Below the pieces are notes generated by a model. It did no database searches, was not told the DNA's origin, and saw only the letters and a list, made by a program, of their open reading frames with translations. Of a stretch of DNA of 64,000 bases, positions 1 to 11,775 are shown piece by piece. A program made the translations under genes and the position numbers. Source of the DNA: Rheum nobile (Eukaryota > Streptophyta > Magnoliopsida > Caryophyllales > Polygonaceae); assembly GCA_027886185.1 (NCBI GenBank), contig WOAB01000568.1, positions 9,928,501 to 9,992,500 on the forward strand, in the 5' to 3' direction. The first letter of the stretch is position 1. Every line of letters starts with the position of its first letter.

Positions 1-180
1 CGGGGTGCGGTGACGGTGTCTTCTTCAGCTTCTGCGGCACTTTAGTAAAAATGCCATAACTTTTGATTCCCAACTCGGATTGCACTCATATTTTGAGGAC
101 TTGCAGTAGACTTCAAGATCTAACTCCTCGAATTGGAATCACTCCATTTGGACATCGGAGTAAAGAGAACGAACAATTTG
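1..180 (-). repeat. Degenerate LTR-like fragment
   Basis: Read on the minus strand, this stretch resembles the 9.3-9.45 kb part of the solo LTR at 6963-9682. Shared blocks in the same order include GGAGTTAGATCT and GGAATCAA[A/G]AGTTATG. No coding is seen. It probably belongs to an LTR retrotransposon that continues left of the window. The match was made by eye and is partial. Confidence 0.45.
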
Positions 181-352
181 AATTCAACCCACTGTTTTTC
201 TACTCTTCAATGCACTTCAAACCTCTGTAAATCCCATGATTTCTTCACTTCTAGTCTTCTCTTCCGAATTAAAGAATCACCATCAAATCATATCCAAACA
301 TCATCTAAATCATGTTAATAATCCCTAGATACGCCATACAATAACAAGCATA

Positions 353-2843
353 TCAATAATCGGTAAGAAACTCATCTCCCATCTTGTTACGTAAATCTGA
401 CTTGATGATACTCATTGTTGAGAAGGTTCTTTCTACAGTCGCAACAAGTAACACTAAAGCCAACTCAATAAGACGATATACCAAGTGAAAAGCGCCATGA
501 ATTCCTATCTCGACCATTTTCTTTGTAAGTGCTCCAGTATTTTGCAAGTTTGAAAATTTGTCATTCTGTCTCATTTCATGAATCCACAACATCAATTGTG
601 CTTTAAGCTCCATTAGATCACACCCTAAGAAGTCTTGTGGATATAATTCTGCAAGTCGAAGTAGCTTTGACTCACTAAAATGGGAGAATGAATCCTTTGG
701 ATCAAGGCATGCTACACATGTGAGTACTTTTGTGCTCGTATCACTGAAACAGCTCTCCATTTCTGTACCAATTTGGTCAATAACTAAAAATATAGCATAA
801 TATTAATTTTACGAATAAGAAAAATTAGTTAAGCATGTGAAAAAATAAATAGTAAAGTACTTGACAAAATATATCAACACAAAATCAGTGGTAATATGTA
901 GTAGTAGCACGTCTACGAAAGATGATCGGAGCATCATCTTCCATGTTGGGAATGATGATATCATTCTTAACACAAAAATCGTTGACATCTTATAATAACT
1001 CATCCCATCCATTTTCCCTCAAATCTTACAACTTCTCTTTAGCACTTTGAACCAAACTCATGGCCTCAATAATATCTAGATCTTTTCGTTGCAAGACTTG
1101 TGACAAAATATTTGTGATCCCCAATACTAGAATCATCAAATGAGCAATAAAAACAAATAAATAATTCTCCATTTTTTGTCCCAAGCTACCGGCCGTTGCT
1201 CGAGCTTTTGCATCTTGTCCATCATCATATATATTTTCAAGTACTTCGGTGGTTGGCGACCACATAGATAGGAGACGAACAATCGTAGTATAGTGGGACC
1301 CCAACGTGTAGTTCTGGGCCGAGTTAAGCTACTCTCTTGATTCAATCCTCTCCCGCTAGCAATTTCACCACTTTCCAACCTTTCCACCATGTTTTCATGT
1401 TGCTTTTGTTGAAACTAATCTTTTCTTTTGCAAGAAGCTCCAACAAGATTAGTAATCATGCACATATAGACAAAATAATCACTTACAAATCGATTATTTT
1501 GTGAAACCGCCACGACAACTAGTTGGAGTTGATGAGCAAAGCAAAATATACCTCGCACTTGGATTTTCATTCAATATGAGAGTCTTCAATCCATTAAGCT
1601 CGCCTCGCATATTAGAAGCTCCATCATATCCTTGACCTCTAAGTTTAGAGATTAATAATACATGTCTATCAAAAAATCATCAATACCTCTTTTCAAAGAT
1701 AATGTTGTGGTATCAACAACATGAACAACTCTAAGAAACATTTCCATCACAAACCCATGTTTGTTCACATATATCAAGACAATAGCCATTTTTTCTTTCA
1801 CCGAATTATCATGGGCCTCATCAACCAACAAAGAAAAGAACTTGTCTCCAATATCACTAATTATGACACTTATTGTCTCCGATGCACAAGCACTAATAAT
1901 TTGCTTTTGAATGGAATGACTAATAAGTTGGTGATTTTTGGGTGCATTCTCCTTCACCACCTTCCCAACCTCAAGATTGTGTGAGCTATACCAATCAAGA
2001 ACTTCAAGGAAATTCCCTTTCTTTCTTGAGCTTGATGTCTCATCATGTCCCCGAAGGCAATCCTTGATTAATTAGCAATCTAGCAACATCCACCATTGCA
2101 GTCAAACGAATACGGTATTCCTCCTCCAATACTTGCTTTCCCAAAATCACATTTCTTGTCGAACTTTGTTTTTGATCTTTGAAAGCAAAGAATAATGTTC
2201 GAGCATCATTGTGTACACTACCGACAACTCCCACATGTTCTTTAAATTTATCACAACCCTTCTTCCAATTACGAAACCCCGTTTTCACAAATACATCATC
2301 TCTATTTATTTTGCCGATCTCCCCTCTAAAGAGATAGCACCAAAAGCAAAATGTGGCATCCTTAGAAACACTAAATTCCAACCATTCCCATTTCTTAACC
2401 ACTCAACTTGAAAACACCTCGAAGTCTTACCAAATTGACTTCGTTTAAAATCATAAGAAATTGGTTGGCATGGACCTTTAACCACATACTCTCTCCTAAC
2501 ATCATCTCTAAACCGAGGATCATATTCGTTGATTGGTTTTCGCAATGTGGGATCACTAATGATATCCTATTCACATATAGTCTCCATTCTAGCTCTTTTG
2601 GGACTAGATCCACCCACATTGCTATCAATATTTTGGGATTCACTCGACCTACCCAAAGTCATATCAACTTGAGGCTCACTCGGTCCACCCACATTCATAT
2701 CAATTCGAGGCTCATTCGATCCACCCACATTTGTATCAACTTGAGGCTCTCCATCCACATTCATATCAACTTGAAACTCATTTAATCCACCCACATTCGT
2801 AGTTGAAATTGTCGTCCTCTTAGTCCGAATAATATACTTATCC
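353..2843 (-). pseudogene. hAT-family transposase (TTF zinc finger/DUF4371 type), broken
   Basis: On the minus strand, pieces of one transposase appear in order but in different frames. At 2843-2567 is an N-terminus (MDKYIIRTKRT) with a short Asn/Val/Gly/Pro tandem repeat. At 2545-2043 is the TTF-type zinc finger region, including KKWEWLEFSVSKDATFCFWC. At 1960-1652 is a DUF4371-like segment with the catalytic-type string SLLVDEAHD. At 1304-1026 is a middle segment, and at 760-353 the hAT C-terminal dimerisation block VATVERTFSTMSIIKSDLRN. The family (annotated in plants as zinc finger MYM-type protein 1-like) moves hAT transposons by cut and paste. Stops and frameshifts separate the blocks, so no functional protein is expected. 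Confidence 0.85.
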
Positions 2844-3366
2844 ATTTCCCTAAACATAAACAATTAAATTTTAAACAACATCAATTAAAATATTAAGTAT
2901 TCAACCAATGGTCCAATACTCCAATGTTTAACATTTCAATCAATTCCACCAAAAAATAACTATAAACAAACATTCCAAACTAGTATGTAATATCATTATA
3001 GATTCCTTAAGTTATTAGTGTAATCTTTAAACAAATATAAATATAATTCATACAAATTTTTACTTAAACCCTAAAACAACTAAAACTCACAAATTTGGAC
3101 TAAATCAGAGGCGGTGGGCGCGGGGCGGACTGATTGACGGAATGACGGTGGCCGGTTGTCGCTGGACTGCCGAAATTTTGCCGGAGGTCGGTGCTGGCGT
3201 GGCGTGCAGCGTCTACTGGCTGCTTCTTTGTTTGCTCGAAAGAGACGTTGTAGACTGTGCTTTGGAAGCTTCAGCAAAAGTCAACAAAACTTTTGCTGCT
3301 TTTCTCATTTAAAATTAACTTTTTTTAATAAACAAAAAAGGGCACTACTGCTTAAATTTTTTAAAG

Positions 3367-3406
3367 AAACGACGTCGTTTTGGCCCTGTCCAAAACGACG
3401 TAGTTT
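3367..3406. repeat. Imperfect inverted repeat upstream of the hAT remnant
   Basis: AAACGACGTCGTTTTGG at 3367 is followed after six bases by its near-exact inverse CCAAAACGACGTAGTTT at 3390. It lies upstream of the hAT reading frame (minus strand), so it may be a promoter or subterminal element of that transposon. Confidence 0.6.
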
Positions 3407-3570
3407 GGACAATTTATATTTAAAAAAAATAAATCAAACAAAAATCAGATCGTCTTCTTCGCCCTTTCCAGAACTGTTGCAGCTTGTAGGTCGCTTCTCT
3501 TCAATGGCGTCGGGGGGGCTCGGCGCCGGTCCCGTAGACTTCTCGTCGGAGGTGAGCGGGGGCGGCCGCC

Positions 3571-3588
3571 CCCCTAGATCCGCCTTTG
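3571..3588 (-). repeat. Candidate 5' terminal repeat of the hAT element
   Basis: CCCCTAGATCCGCCTTTG, read on the minus strand as CAAAGGCGGATCTAGGGG, resembles the ends of plant hAT elements of this transposase type, which often read CAGGGGCGGATCTAG. No matching left end is visible near position 350, so the element seems truncated there. The similarity is from memory of the family. Confidence 0.45.
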
Positions 3589-3590
3589 TA

Positions 3591-3649
<59 letters not shown>
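3591..3649. repeat. (TA)n microsatellite
   Basis: An almost uninterrupted TA dinucleotide run of about 55 bp directly flanks the presumed hAT end. Confidence 0.95.
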
Positions 3650-3651
<2 letters not shown>

Positions 3652-6191
3652 AGTTTTACTTACATTTAGTCATTAACATATAATGTGAAAAACATTGTAA
3701 GTCTTTGGATGAGGGAGAAGGAATGAGTGAGATTAAAAGTGACACGATGATATTTTCATAAATATTGCGTACTCTTTTTTTTTCTGTCAACTATTTGTTT
3801 TTAAAAAAAAATTGTCCCTGATCATTCTAAACTGTTATATTTATGTTCACTTATAAACACTAGACGTTTGGGTAATATTTGTTATGGGATTGATTTTATT
3901 ATTCAAGTACTATATTTAATTGAAAAAATTGAATAATATCAAATTTATAATTAAGACGGGCAATTTTTATCTAATCAACATAATTAGTTATTATTAATTT
4001 TTTAAGTAAAAATAATAATAACAATAAAAAGAATTTAGATTTGATAAGACTTATTTTAGTTTTTTCTAATTTATATCTTTATTTAATTAAAATAATTAAT
4101 TTTTACCAAATTATTAATTAAATAAAGTTTAATAAACAATTCAAACGGACTCATAGTTGTATTTTTTTTAAAGGTTGGACTATGTGATGGACAATGGTTG
4201 AATTATGACGATGCAAAAAATATATTGCATTTAAGAATATTGAATAAATTTTTATTAATTAGTAATAAAAATATCATAATTTATATAAATCCAATGCAAA
4301 TCATTAGGGCATAATAACAGCTAACAACAATCAACTACTAAACATATGATTTTAAAATATTTAAAAAATAAATAAACGTATCAGTATATTGTTTTTTGTG
4401 AAAAGATATTAAGAAATTGAATTGGATAGGTCTAAAATTCTATTAACAAAAGTAATCCTAAAAACATAAATGAAATTATATATAGCTTAATTAATTAAGA
4501 TTTAGATCATCTAGTCACGACTAATCATTATCAAACAACTTTAAGAAAAATTGTGTTTAAAAGACCCTATATGAGATTCAAAATAATCTAAAACATAAAA
4601 AATGAAAAACTATAAAAACGTATGTTTATATAAATTTCAAATGTGAAAGCAATCAGTTACAATTTATATAATTATAGATTATTTATATTAATAGGTAATT
4701 TTATGATAAATAATATAATAGCTACAAAGTTATAATAAAGTTGATTATCTTGGATTGTGACAGTTCATTGTTTAGATTTGAAAAATTATGCAATAATTAA
4801 TACATATAGGAAATCTTTTTCAAATTGATTCTATTTGAAAATATAGAATTTTGTTTTAAATTGACTCACACGTACATATAAAAATTAGATTAATAGGTAA
4901 TTTTATTGATATTAATTTTTTAAACCAAATTTGTTTAATTATATTGAGTAATCTATAATTAAGACGAGACACGTTGTTTTAACTTTTGTTAAAAGCTCGA
5001 ATGATATGGTATATATCAAAGGCCGACATGTAGGGGAATAGAATGTGGCGACGACACATATGTGAATTGAACGTGGTGTCGACACGTAGGATTTAGGCAT
5101 CTCCTTAAGTGTGTATATATAATAGAATATAGATAGATAGTAGACTTTTTTACTTTTATTTATAATTATTAAATCAACTTATAAATATAGTATTTTATAA
5201 ATATAGTATTTTAGAAATATCCAGAAATATATTGAGAATATTTTCATAATATTTTTATTGTTGAAATTGGAAAGAAAGAAGATATGGAATTGATTTAAAA
5301 ATCTTTGTGAGTGATTTGTATGTAAATTAGGAAGAGATTAGGTTAGGAACAAATCTTGATAAGATATATGCTTTTGATTGACATGTTTAGTTTTGGAAAT
5401 ATAATAATATTATATATAATTATTGTGATTGATATGTTTAGTTTAGGAAATAGGAGAATCTGATAAATATTTATTATATTGAATTTGAAGAAAAACGAAA
5501 AATTGATAAAATGTCATGTGGCAGAAAGAATAAGAGAATGTCTTTGGCATAAGGAGAGGGTGGGCTTAATAGGGAAATGTCATGTGGCTTAAAGATGTTG
5601 TGGTTTAGTAGATATATAGTGTCTTGCACGGGAGCTTGGATAGTGTATGTGCCATGCAAGAGATTTATTTTAGTATATATTTGTAACACTCCGTAATATA
5701 ATATTAAAATCCAAAACTTCAAATACGTTTCATGGTACTAAACAATGATTAATTTTTATACATTAGTGCCCATAAAAATATCATTATATAAAAAGACAGC
5801 AATAACTCAAAGTTCAAGTCAAAATTGAATGTTAAATAAAATCCATATTTAGTTATCTTATGCAAAAGTTGAATAATGATGTATATTCAATGGAAGATCG
5901 TTGGGTTGTTAGAGGTCTACTTTATTGTTGTGTTCGGTATGCATCTTGTTGTTTTGACTTTTAGTGTTATTGTGTGGGTTTTGTTTGCATGTGACATCTT
6001 AAGTGCCTTATTTGCCTACTTTTGACTTTTTTTCATAGATTTTGTGTCTTTCAAAAACACTCTCTCGACCTAGTTGGGGTACATGTGCGTACGTCTTGAT
6101 CCCATACCTCACTTTTTGTGTGTATCTTGTAAATTTAAATAAGGAAGTATTAGTTATAGATTTAACTTAATAAGTAAAGTTGAGTACATAA
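3650..6191. other. AT-rich spacer, no gene seen
   Basis: The stretch is very AT-rich with only short chance frames. At 5500-5640 a motif resembling the ATGTCATGTGGC/GGCTTA part of the dispersed repeat family appears twice. No coding, RNA gene or clear transposon end was recognised. Confidence 0.6.
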
Positions 6192-6540
6192 ATCTCTATA
6201 TATATACATTTATTTTAAAAATGAGAAAAGGACATTTGACAAAGTGAATGGAAGGACGACACATGGCATAGTAAAATTTTGCTTTAATATATATAGTAGA
6301 TTCATTGATTTGTAATCTGTTAATTGATTTGTATATTTAAACAAGAAAATATTAGTTATAGATTTAGTTTGTACTAAGGAAAGTTTAGTACATAAATCTC
6401 TCTATATAAAAATTTACTTAAAAAATGAGAAAAAAGACATGTGGCAAAGTGAAGGAAATGGCGACACATGCGTATTGAAATTTTTGCCTTAGTATATATA
6501 TCTTTGTGTTGTAGGAAATATAATCTTTGTGGTTCAAGTG
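6192..6540 (+). repeat. Dispersed repeat family, two units
   Basis: Two related units (6192-6300 and about 6392-6540) share TCTCTATATA, AAAAATGAGAAAA, GACA[T]GTGGCAAAGTGAA and a terminal TTTAATATATATAGTA-like block. The longer context 6297-6540 matches 23143-23390 closely, including GTACTAAGGAAAGTTTAGTA. A third, interrupted copy forms the insertion site of the MULE (13215-13269, resuming at 22835). The class is unknown: the TC... and ...TAGTA ends could be Helitron-like, but no 3' hairpin was confirmed. Confidence 0.7.
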
Positions 6541-6962
6541 TCCGGTTGGGAGGGTCAACGTCGGAGCTCCGGCTAGTGACCGATTTGACTGGTTATTTAT
6601 CCACTTAAATGATAGTCTAATCCTAGCCTTAGGAGGTCTTCTCATTTCTAACCCTAATGTTCATTCTCACCGGATCTACACTCTTATATAATTTGTATTT
6701 ATAGTATATTTTTTATCTTAATTTCAATTGGAAATGAGTCTGTTCTCTTTTGCTACCTGAATTTCAAATTTTGATTTGGAAACGAGACATGAGTGTTAGA
6801 CATGCGTGTGTGGTCTGATTCGAGCATTTTTAGTTAATTCAAAAATAAAATAAATCAATGCTCGACTAATTATATGTCACCGAATTTGGATAAAAATAAT
6901 AATTATATGTCACCGACTCTTGACCCAAAACAAATTGTCACCGATCTTTCTTTTCTCCTCTC

Positions 6963-9682
6963 TGTAACACCCCCAAATCGTAACCCATTTGAAAATGTAT
7001 TACCGTCAGTGACCTCGGTGTTCCTTATCGAAGTCACCCAAGGCTTTACCGGAAATACACAAATCATGAAATACAAATGATATAAAATCATTGTAATATT
7101 TAATTAAATCATGAATCCCGGGATTACATCCCAATCCCAAATAGGACAAATACAGAGTAAATAAGTACAGCGAAAGTCTTTTAAATATATTACAAACAAA
7201 GATCTTGACCACAATGGTCATCTCCCAAAGATCTCAAACTGATTAAAAGAAATTATTAACACATCCAAAACATTTAAAAACCACCGTCGTCTTCATAGTC
7301 ATTCTAATCTCTTCAATTACACTCAATCTGATGTGCCGAATCGAACGGATGACACCAGCCCACATGCAGAGAACAATGTTCGTGGGTTAGTCTACTGAAT
7401 AGACTAGCAAGGGTACAAAGCAGAAGGTTCGAGTAGTCGTATTAGGTTAGATTCATCGTTTCTCGAATAACAGCCGATAACGATAGTCAACCTTCATACT
7501 TCTACTGGAATGAATATATATCCAAAAGATATGATCAAGAGAAGACTCCAACTGAACTGAGTCTTATGGGAAAATCCAAGAGAAGACTCCAAAGGAACGA
7601 GTCTTATCGGAAGCATGACAATGTCTGGAACATTAAAGAATCATATAACAATGATTTAAAAACTGACTGAGATGCTTCAGTTCACAACCAACCTCACCGC
7701 TTACAGCGAATCCAGATTGGAAAGAGAACGTACTACATTCAAGTCGAGACGAGCTTTCCTAGCTGCACTATTTACTTAGATTCACTACTCGCCGAAGGTT
7801 TATTAATCATGTGCTCTCGGGCACTTATCTTATTTAATTCCAAAACGCTCATTCACGTTTCAAGCTTTTAAATATATATGCCCTGTCACGCAAGACATAT
7901 ATCTAAGGAATGAACCTCGCAGAGTCCAAATCCCTGGATTATATCGAAAGAATGGACCTCGCAGAGTCCAAACTTCTACTATCGCTGGGTCTTGCTTGCC
8001 CTTAAAAAGAATGAACCTCTCAGAGTCCAAACTTTTACTATCGTAGGGTCTTAATCGCCCTTTACAATTATAAAGAAACGCGCATGGAACTCTCAGGATC
8101 CAGGCGTTCCTACGAATACTCGTGCTAACTAACAGTCATAGCACAATAATAATTTAGGATAAATCCACATAAAGGCCCGAAAGACGATCATCAATAATAG
8201 CGTCGTTCTAGCAGATATACAACCTATTATATGATTTTCCAAAACAGTTTATAAAACATTTTCCAGACATGAACAATAATCAATCCAAATTAATTAACAA
8301 TTAAGCAATTGATAATTAATGGAAATATGGAATGATAAACAAGAGCGAATCGCCACTTGCCTTAGATCTGACGAAGGCTGACGAACTCTAAAGACGATGG
8401 TCCCGGGGTCTGATCAGGGACAGATCTCGGATCTCAAATCCTTCTAGAACGACCCATAACAAGACCCTAAATTAGATTCAATATCTACATATATGAATCT
8501 AAAATAATGAAGATCAAAGGGCCTAAGAAAGCCAAGTCTCAACCAAGCCAACACCCAAGACACACACACACACACACAACACGAACCACGCCTGCCGCGG
8601 GTGCGGTCGTGGTCTGCCGCGGGGTGCGGTGCATGGACAGGGGCAGAATTCTGCAAGGTTCGAGAGGGGTTTCCTTACCAAATTCGATCGATTCCACTTC
8701 GATTCGATCTTTGTTTGGCTTCCCACCCTCTTAAGTTACACACCACCTCAAGGAATCACCTTTCGGCTGATCGAAACGAGGCTCGAAGTTGCTCTCAAAC
8801 CGAGCTCAAAACCAGTCCAACAATGGAGTTTTGATAGAGGAAGAAGATGGTGAAGAAGCTGTCTTCGAGCTCAATTTTCGTCCACCTCTCCTCTATATAA
8901 AGCTCCTCCAAGGCTTCTACCTTCTTAAGCTACAAACCAACTCCAAGGATCCACTTCAACAACTCAGAACGAAGCTTGAATCTGCTCACGAACATAGCTT
9001 GAAGTTCAGCAAAAACCAGGATTTATGACAGAAGGGAGGAAGAAGATGGTGATGAGGCTTACTTTTGGCATCTCCTCAGCCTCTCTCTCTCCTTATATAG
9101 GCCAACCAAGACGTCTACAAGCAAGCCACGCATGCATAGAGGTGGCACAACCAGAAGAAGAACCGTGGGGAGCAAGGATCGGCCAAGCATGACGCGGACA
9201 AAACCTTATCGCGATGACGACGACAGTGACGTCTACCGCGGGGTGCGGCACTCTTCTCACCGCGGGGTGCGGTAGTGCCCATCAGGAAATCGTCCTGACT
9301 TTGACGGGGCCGTTCTCTCAGCTCCGAACTCCAAATGAGGTGATTCCAAATCTAGGAGTTAGATCTAGAAGTCTATTTTAATCCTTCCAAATTTCACATT
9401 GTATGGATTATGGAATCAAGAGTTATGATGATTTTTCTACAAGGTCGCAATTGTATGACCGAGGAAAGTATGGGTACGGGTTCTTTAACCCCGGGTTAAA
9501 TATATTCGTATCCGAATATCCTTTTAGCCCGAAAATACTTTAAATGTACTTTATATAGCTCAGAAAAATATTACAGAGATCAAACATTATACAGAATGTC
9601 TGTACTTCCCTGTATTTAATCTGACTCGCAACATGGGCTTAAGAAAGTTCAAAATTTACCCATAAAAATGAGGGATATTACA
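6963..9682. mobile_element. Solo LTR (2.7 kb), probably Ty3/gypsy type
   Basis: The segment begins TGTAACACCCCC and ends GGGATATTACA, so it has TG...CA termini, and is flanked on both sides by the 5-bp duplication CTCTC. Inside are tandem blocks around CGCAGAGTCCAAA (7915-8050) and GAGAAGACTCCAA (7535-7615), a (CA)n run near 8556-8580, and TATA-like boxes at 8894 and 9094. No gag, pol, primer-binding site or polypurine tract follows on either side, so this looks like a solo LTR left by recombination. TGTAACACC starts are common in plant Tekay-like gypsy LTRs. CTCTC lies in a CT-rich context, which weakens the duplication slightly. Confidence 0.75.
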
Positions 9683-9742
9683 CTCTCTCCTATGCGATCT
9701 CCCCACTCCCTTTCTCTCTCTCTCCTCTCCCATGAATCATCA

Positions 9743-9910
9743 ATGGGGCAAAGCGAAATGGTGTATGCTCTGGCTATTTTTGGCCTCGTTGCATTGTTGA
9801 AGATGATGCAGAACTTGTTCAAAGCAAAGGAAGATAAGCCTGCAACTGAGATAAGGAAGATAAGCATGCAGTTGAGATTAATCTCAGTTGCAGGCTTATC
9901 TTTGCTTTGA
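9743..9910 (+). CDS. Small putative membrane protein, unrecognised
   Basis: A 55-codon frame starts MGQSEMVYALAIFGLVALLK, which reads like a single membrane anchor, followed by a basic/acidic stretch. Its 3' half runs through the inverted repeat at 9820-9909, and the stop codon lies at that repeat's outer edge. An insertion may therefore have truncated a longer gene whose remainder continues in another frame (LLAATNEEKNSG...). No family was recognised and expression is unknown. Confidence 0.3.
   Translation: MGQSEMVYALAIFGLVALLKMMQNLFKAKEDKPATEIRKISMQLRLISVAGLSLL
9820..9909. repeat. 90-bp inverted repeat (hairpin)
   Basis: CAAAGCAAA plus GATAAGCCTGCAACTGAGAT on the left (9820-9852, with four extra bases between the two blocks) is perfectly repeated inverted on the right (9881-9909). 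The spacer is 28 bases and itself carries a partial copy (GATAAGCATGCAGTTGAGAT). It sits inside the small ORF region. Confidence 0.9.
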
Positions 9911-10039
9911 ACTATTGGCCGCCACAAATGAGGAGAAAAATTCTGGATTGACTTCAAAGGCAAAAAAAAGGGTAGGAAAATCTAGAATGAATATCGCTTC
10001 AACTTCTAAGCGAGCAACAAAGAAAAATGAGTTGAAGAA

Positions 10040-10366
10040 ATGGAATCAGACTCACCAGAGCGAACGAAGGGAAAGCGAAAGGTTCCGGAGGAAGATTTAT
10101 GGAATAAAGTTCACCCTAGGAATATCGTCCTCCGCAACCGCTTCCGACGCCAGGCTGATGATCCTGCGAATCCACGGATGCGGCCCATTCACTACACTCC
10201 TTATCGCGACCTTCCAGTGTACAAAGACGACTACACCTCATCCTCCGACTCTGATCCGACGTACAGAGACGATGGCGCCTCCTCCTCCTTCTATGGTCCC
10301 GCGTCGAGCGACGACGGTGTCAGATCCTCCTCCTCTGGTTGCGCTAACCAAGTCGCCAAAACCTAA
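10040..10366 (+). CDS. Hypothetical 108-aa hydrophilic protein
   Basis: This frame runs from MESDSPERTKGKRKVPEEDL to a Ser-rich acidic tail (YTSSSDSDPTYRDDG). It is basic at first, then rich in Pro, Arg, Tyr and Ser, as in low-complexity nuclear proteins. It may be the 3' part of a broken gene that includes the frames at 9743 and 9888-10030 (SKAKKRVGKSRMN). The following 150 bp are T-rich with repeated TTGTTGATGGTTT, like a 3' UTR. No domain was recognised. Confidence 0.35.
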   Translation: MESDSPERTKGKRKVPEEDLWNKVHPRNIVLRNRFRRQADDPANPRMRPIHYTPYRDLPVYKDDYTSSSDSDPTYRDDGASSSFYGPASSDDGVRSSSSGCANQVAKT

Positions 10367-10399
10367 CCACCGAGGTTTTGTATAGCATTGAATCACACA

Positions 10400-10960
10400 C
10401 TCTGATATAGCATTTGATGACACTCTGATATACTCCGTAGTAGAATGAGGGCTTTTTGATTCTGTTGATGGTTTAGAATCTGTAATGAATTCTCTTGCCT
10501 ATGATTTTGTTGATGGTTTAGAATGGAGGCTTTTTTATTTTGTTGATGGTTTTGACATAGTTTTACAGATTCTATCTATTGTTGATGAGTCTTGATGATT
10601 AGAGTATGAATGATGCACTTTATTGAGATGCACCACACCCTAAGGAAAAGAAGTTGACTATGAAAAACCTACACTTCTCTTAAGAAATGATCACAAGTTA
10701 ACTTTCCTAGAGGAACACAGAGAAAAAGGTACCACCTAATTATTGAGTACAAAACCAAGAATTGATAATAGTCTTTGGAAACATTCTTAGTATATAGGGT
10801 GCATTGAGATTCTTGATCAGGGGCAGTCAATTTTGGCAAGATTCTTAGTTTATATAGGGTGTAGATTGAAAGTTCAGTAAGAGGGGCATGGCTTGATATG
10901 AATGTGGACGAGCTTTCGGTGGTGGTGTGATTATTTTTTGGCCCACCAACTTGGCTTGAT
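10400..10960. other. Spacer, nothing recognised
   Basis: Contains three imperfect copies of GTTGATGGTTTAGAAT (10460-10550) and two of ATTCTTAGT.TATA.GGG (10785-10860). No gene or element end was recognised. Confidence 0.5.
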
Positions 10961-10979
10961 TCTTACTCACATGTCATTT

Positions 10980-11585
10980 TCTAGCCATATTCCATGCTTA
11001 TGACAAGGAATGCGGATCTAAAGCCTTTCCAAAGCCATCTGGAAACATTCGGGGTGGTATAGTAAATGACGGAGTCTTCTAGAAAGACCAGGAATAGTCC
11101 GGAGTTTCTAGAGCGGGTCTAGAAAGGACCGGAGTAGGTTGCAGCGATCTAGAAGAGCGCGGAAGCATCCGGAAGCGCGTGGAACGCTCCGAAGCGAGCT
11201 AGAGCGGAGCAGAGCACAATGGCGGAATCTGGAGTGAGGCCCTAGAAATTTCCGGAGTGGCACTCCAGTTGGATGCTTTTTCCCTAAGCATCTCTATAAC
11301 TCTCCCCTAGGATGATTTTAGAAATTTTGATGTAAGAAGAGGTGAGCCTATAATAGCCTTCCTCCCTCCTCATTTGCATGCATCTCCATCCAAGCATTGT
11401 AAAGCTCTCTTTCCACAATACAATAGCTCTTTCCCACAAATCTCTTTTGGTGTCCTTAACTTAGCCATCATCATTAGGCGCCTTTGTAACAACATTAATC
11501 GGGTAAGGCTTGACTTAGCTTCTCGAGAGGGTTGAGTTGCCTAAGAGTCGCACGGTTTCGAGATAGGGATTCTCGGCCCGTGACA
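10980..11585 (+). mobile_element. 3' part of an LTR of a truncated LTR retrotransposon
   Basis: The segment ends GGCCCGTGACA directly before a primer-binding site. Its upstream part (11050-11240) is a cluster of CCGGAG, TCTAGA and GGAGCG-like short repeats, as in a U3 region. The expected left LTR end (TGTCACGGGCC) was not found, so the 5' part seems deleted. Confidence 0.6.
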
Positions 11586-11587
11586 AG

Positions 11588-11599
11588 TGGTATCAGAGC
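11588..11599 (+). promoter_or_regulatory. Primer-binding site (initiator Met tRNA)
   Basis: TGGTATCAGAGC, complementary to the 3' end of plant initiator methionine tRNA, lies two bases after the LTR terminus. Confidence 0.85.
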
Positions 11600-11622
11600 A
11601 AAGTCATTCCAAGGGAGTAGTG

Positions 11623-11775
11623 ATGGCTAGCAACGAACCAGGGGTATCCGAAGTGGTCGAGCCATGCCATGGCAAGGGGAAAGATACAAAAGCGGGGAAG
11701 ACACGGGAGAGCTCGAGGGACGTGGTGTCTATAGGTTTTATGCAAGAAAAAATGGAACATTTCCTCACATACTAA
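11623..11775 (+). pseudogene. Retrotransposon gag start, truncated
   Basis: The ATG 24 bases after the primer-binding site opens a 50-codon frame (MASNEPGVSEVVEPCHGKGK...) that ends in TAA after the sequence has left retrotransposon-like composition. Position after PBS identifies it as the N-terminus of gag. The rest of gag and pol is absent. Confidence 0.6.

Noticed and set aside
3156..3683. A 175-codon plus-strand frame ending in repeated Tyr-Ile
   Set aside because: It runs through the hAT terminus and the TA microsatellite; composition is not that of a protein.
8444..9028. Several overlapping 60-80 codon frames in the solo LTR
   Set aside because: They overlap on both strands, lie inside LTR sequence and match no family.
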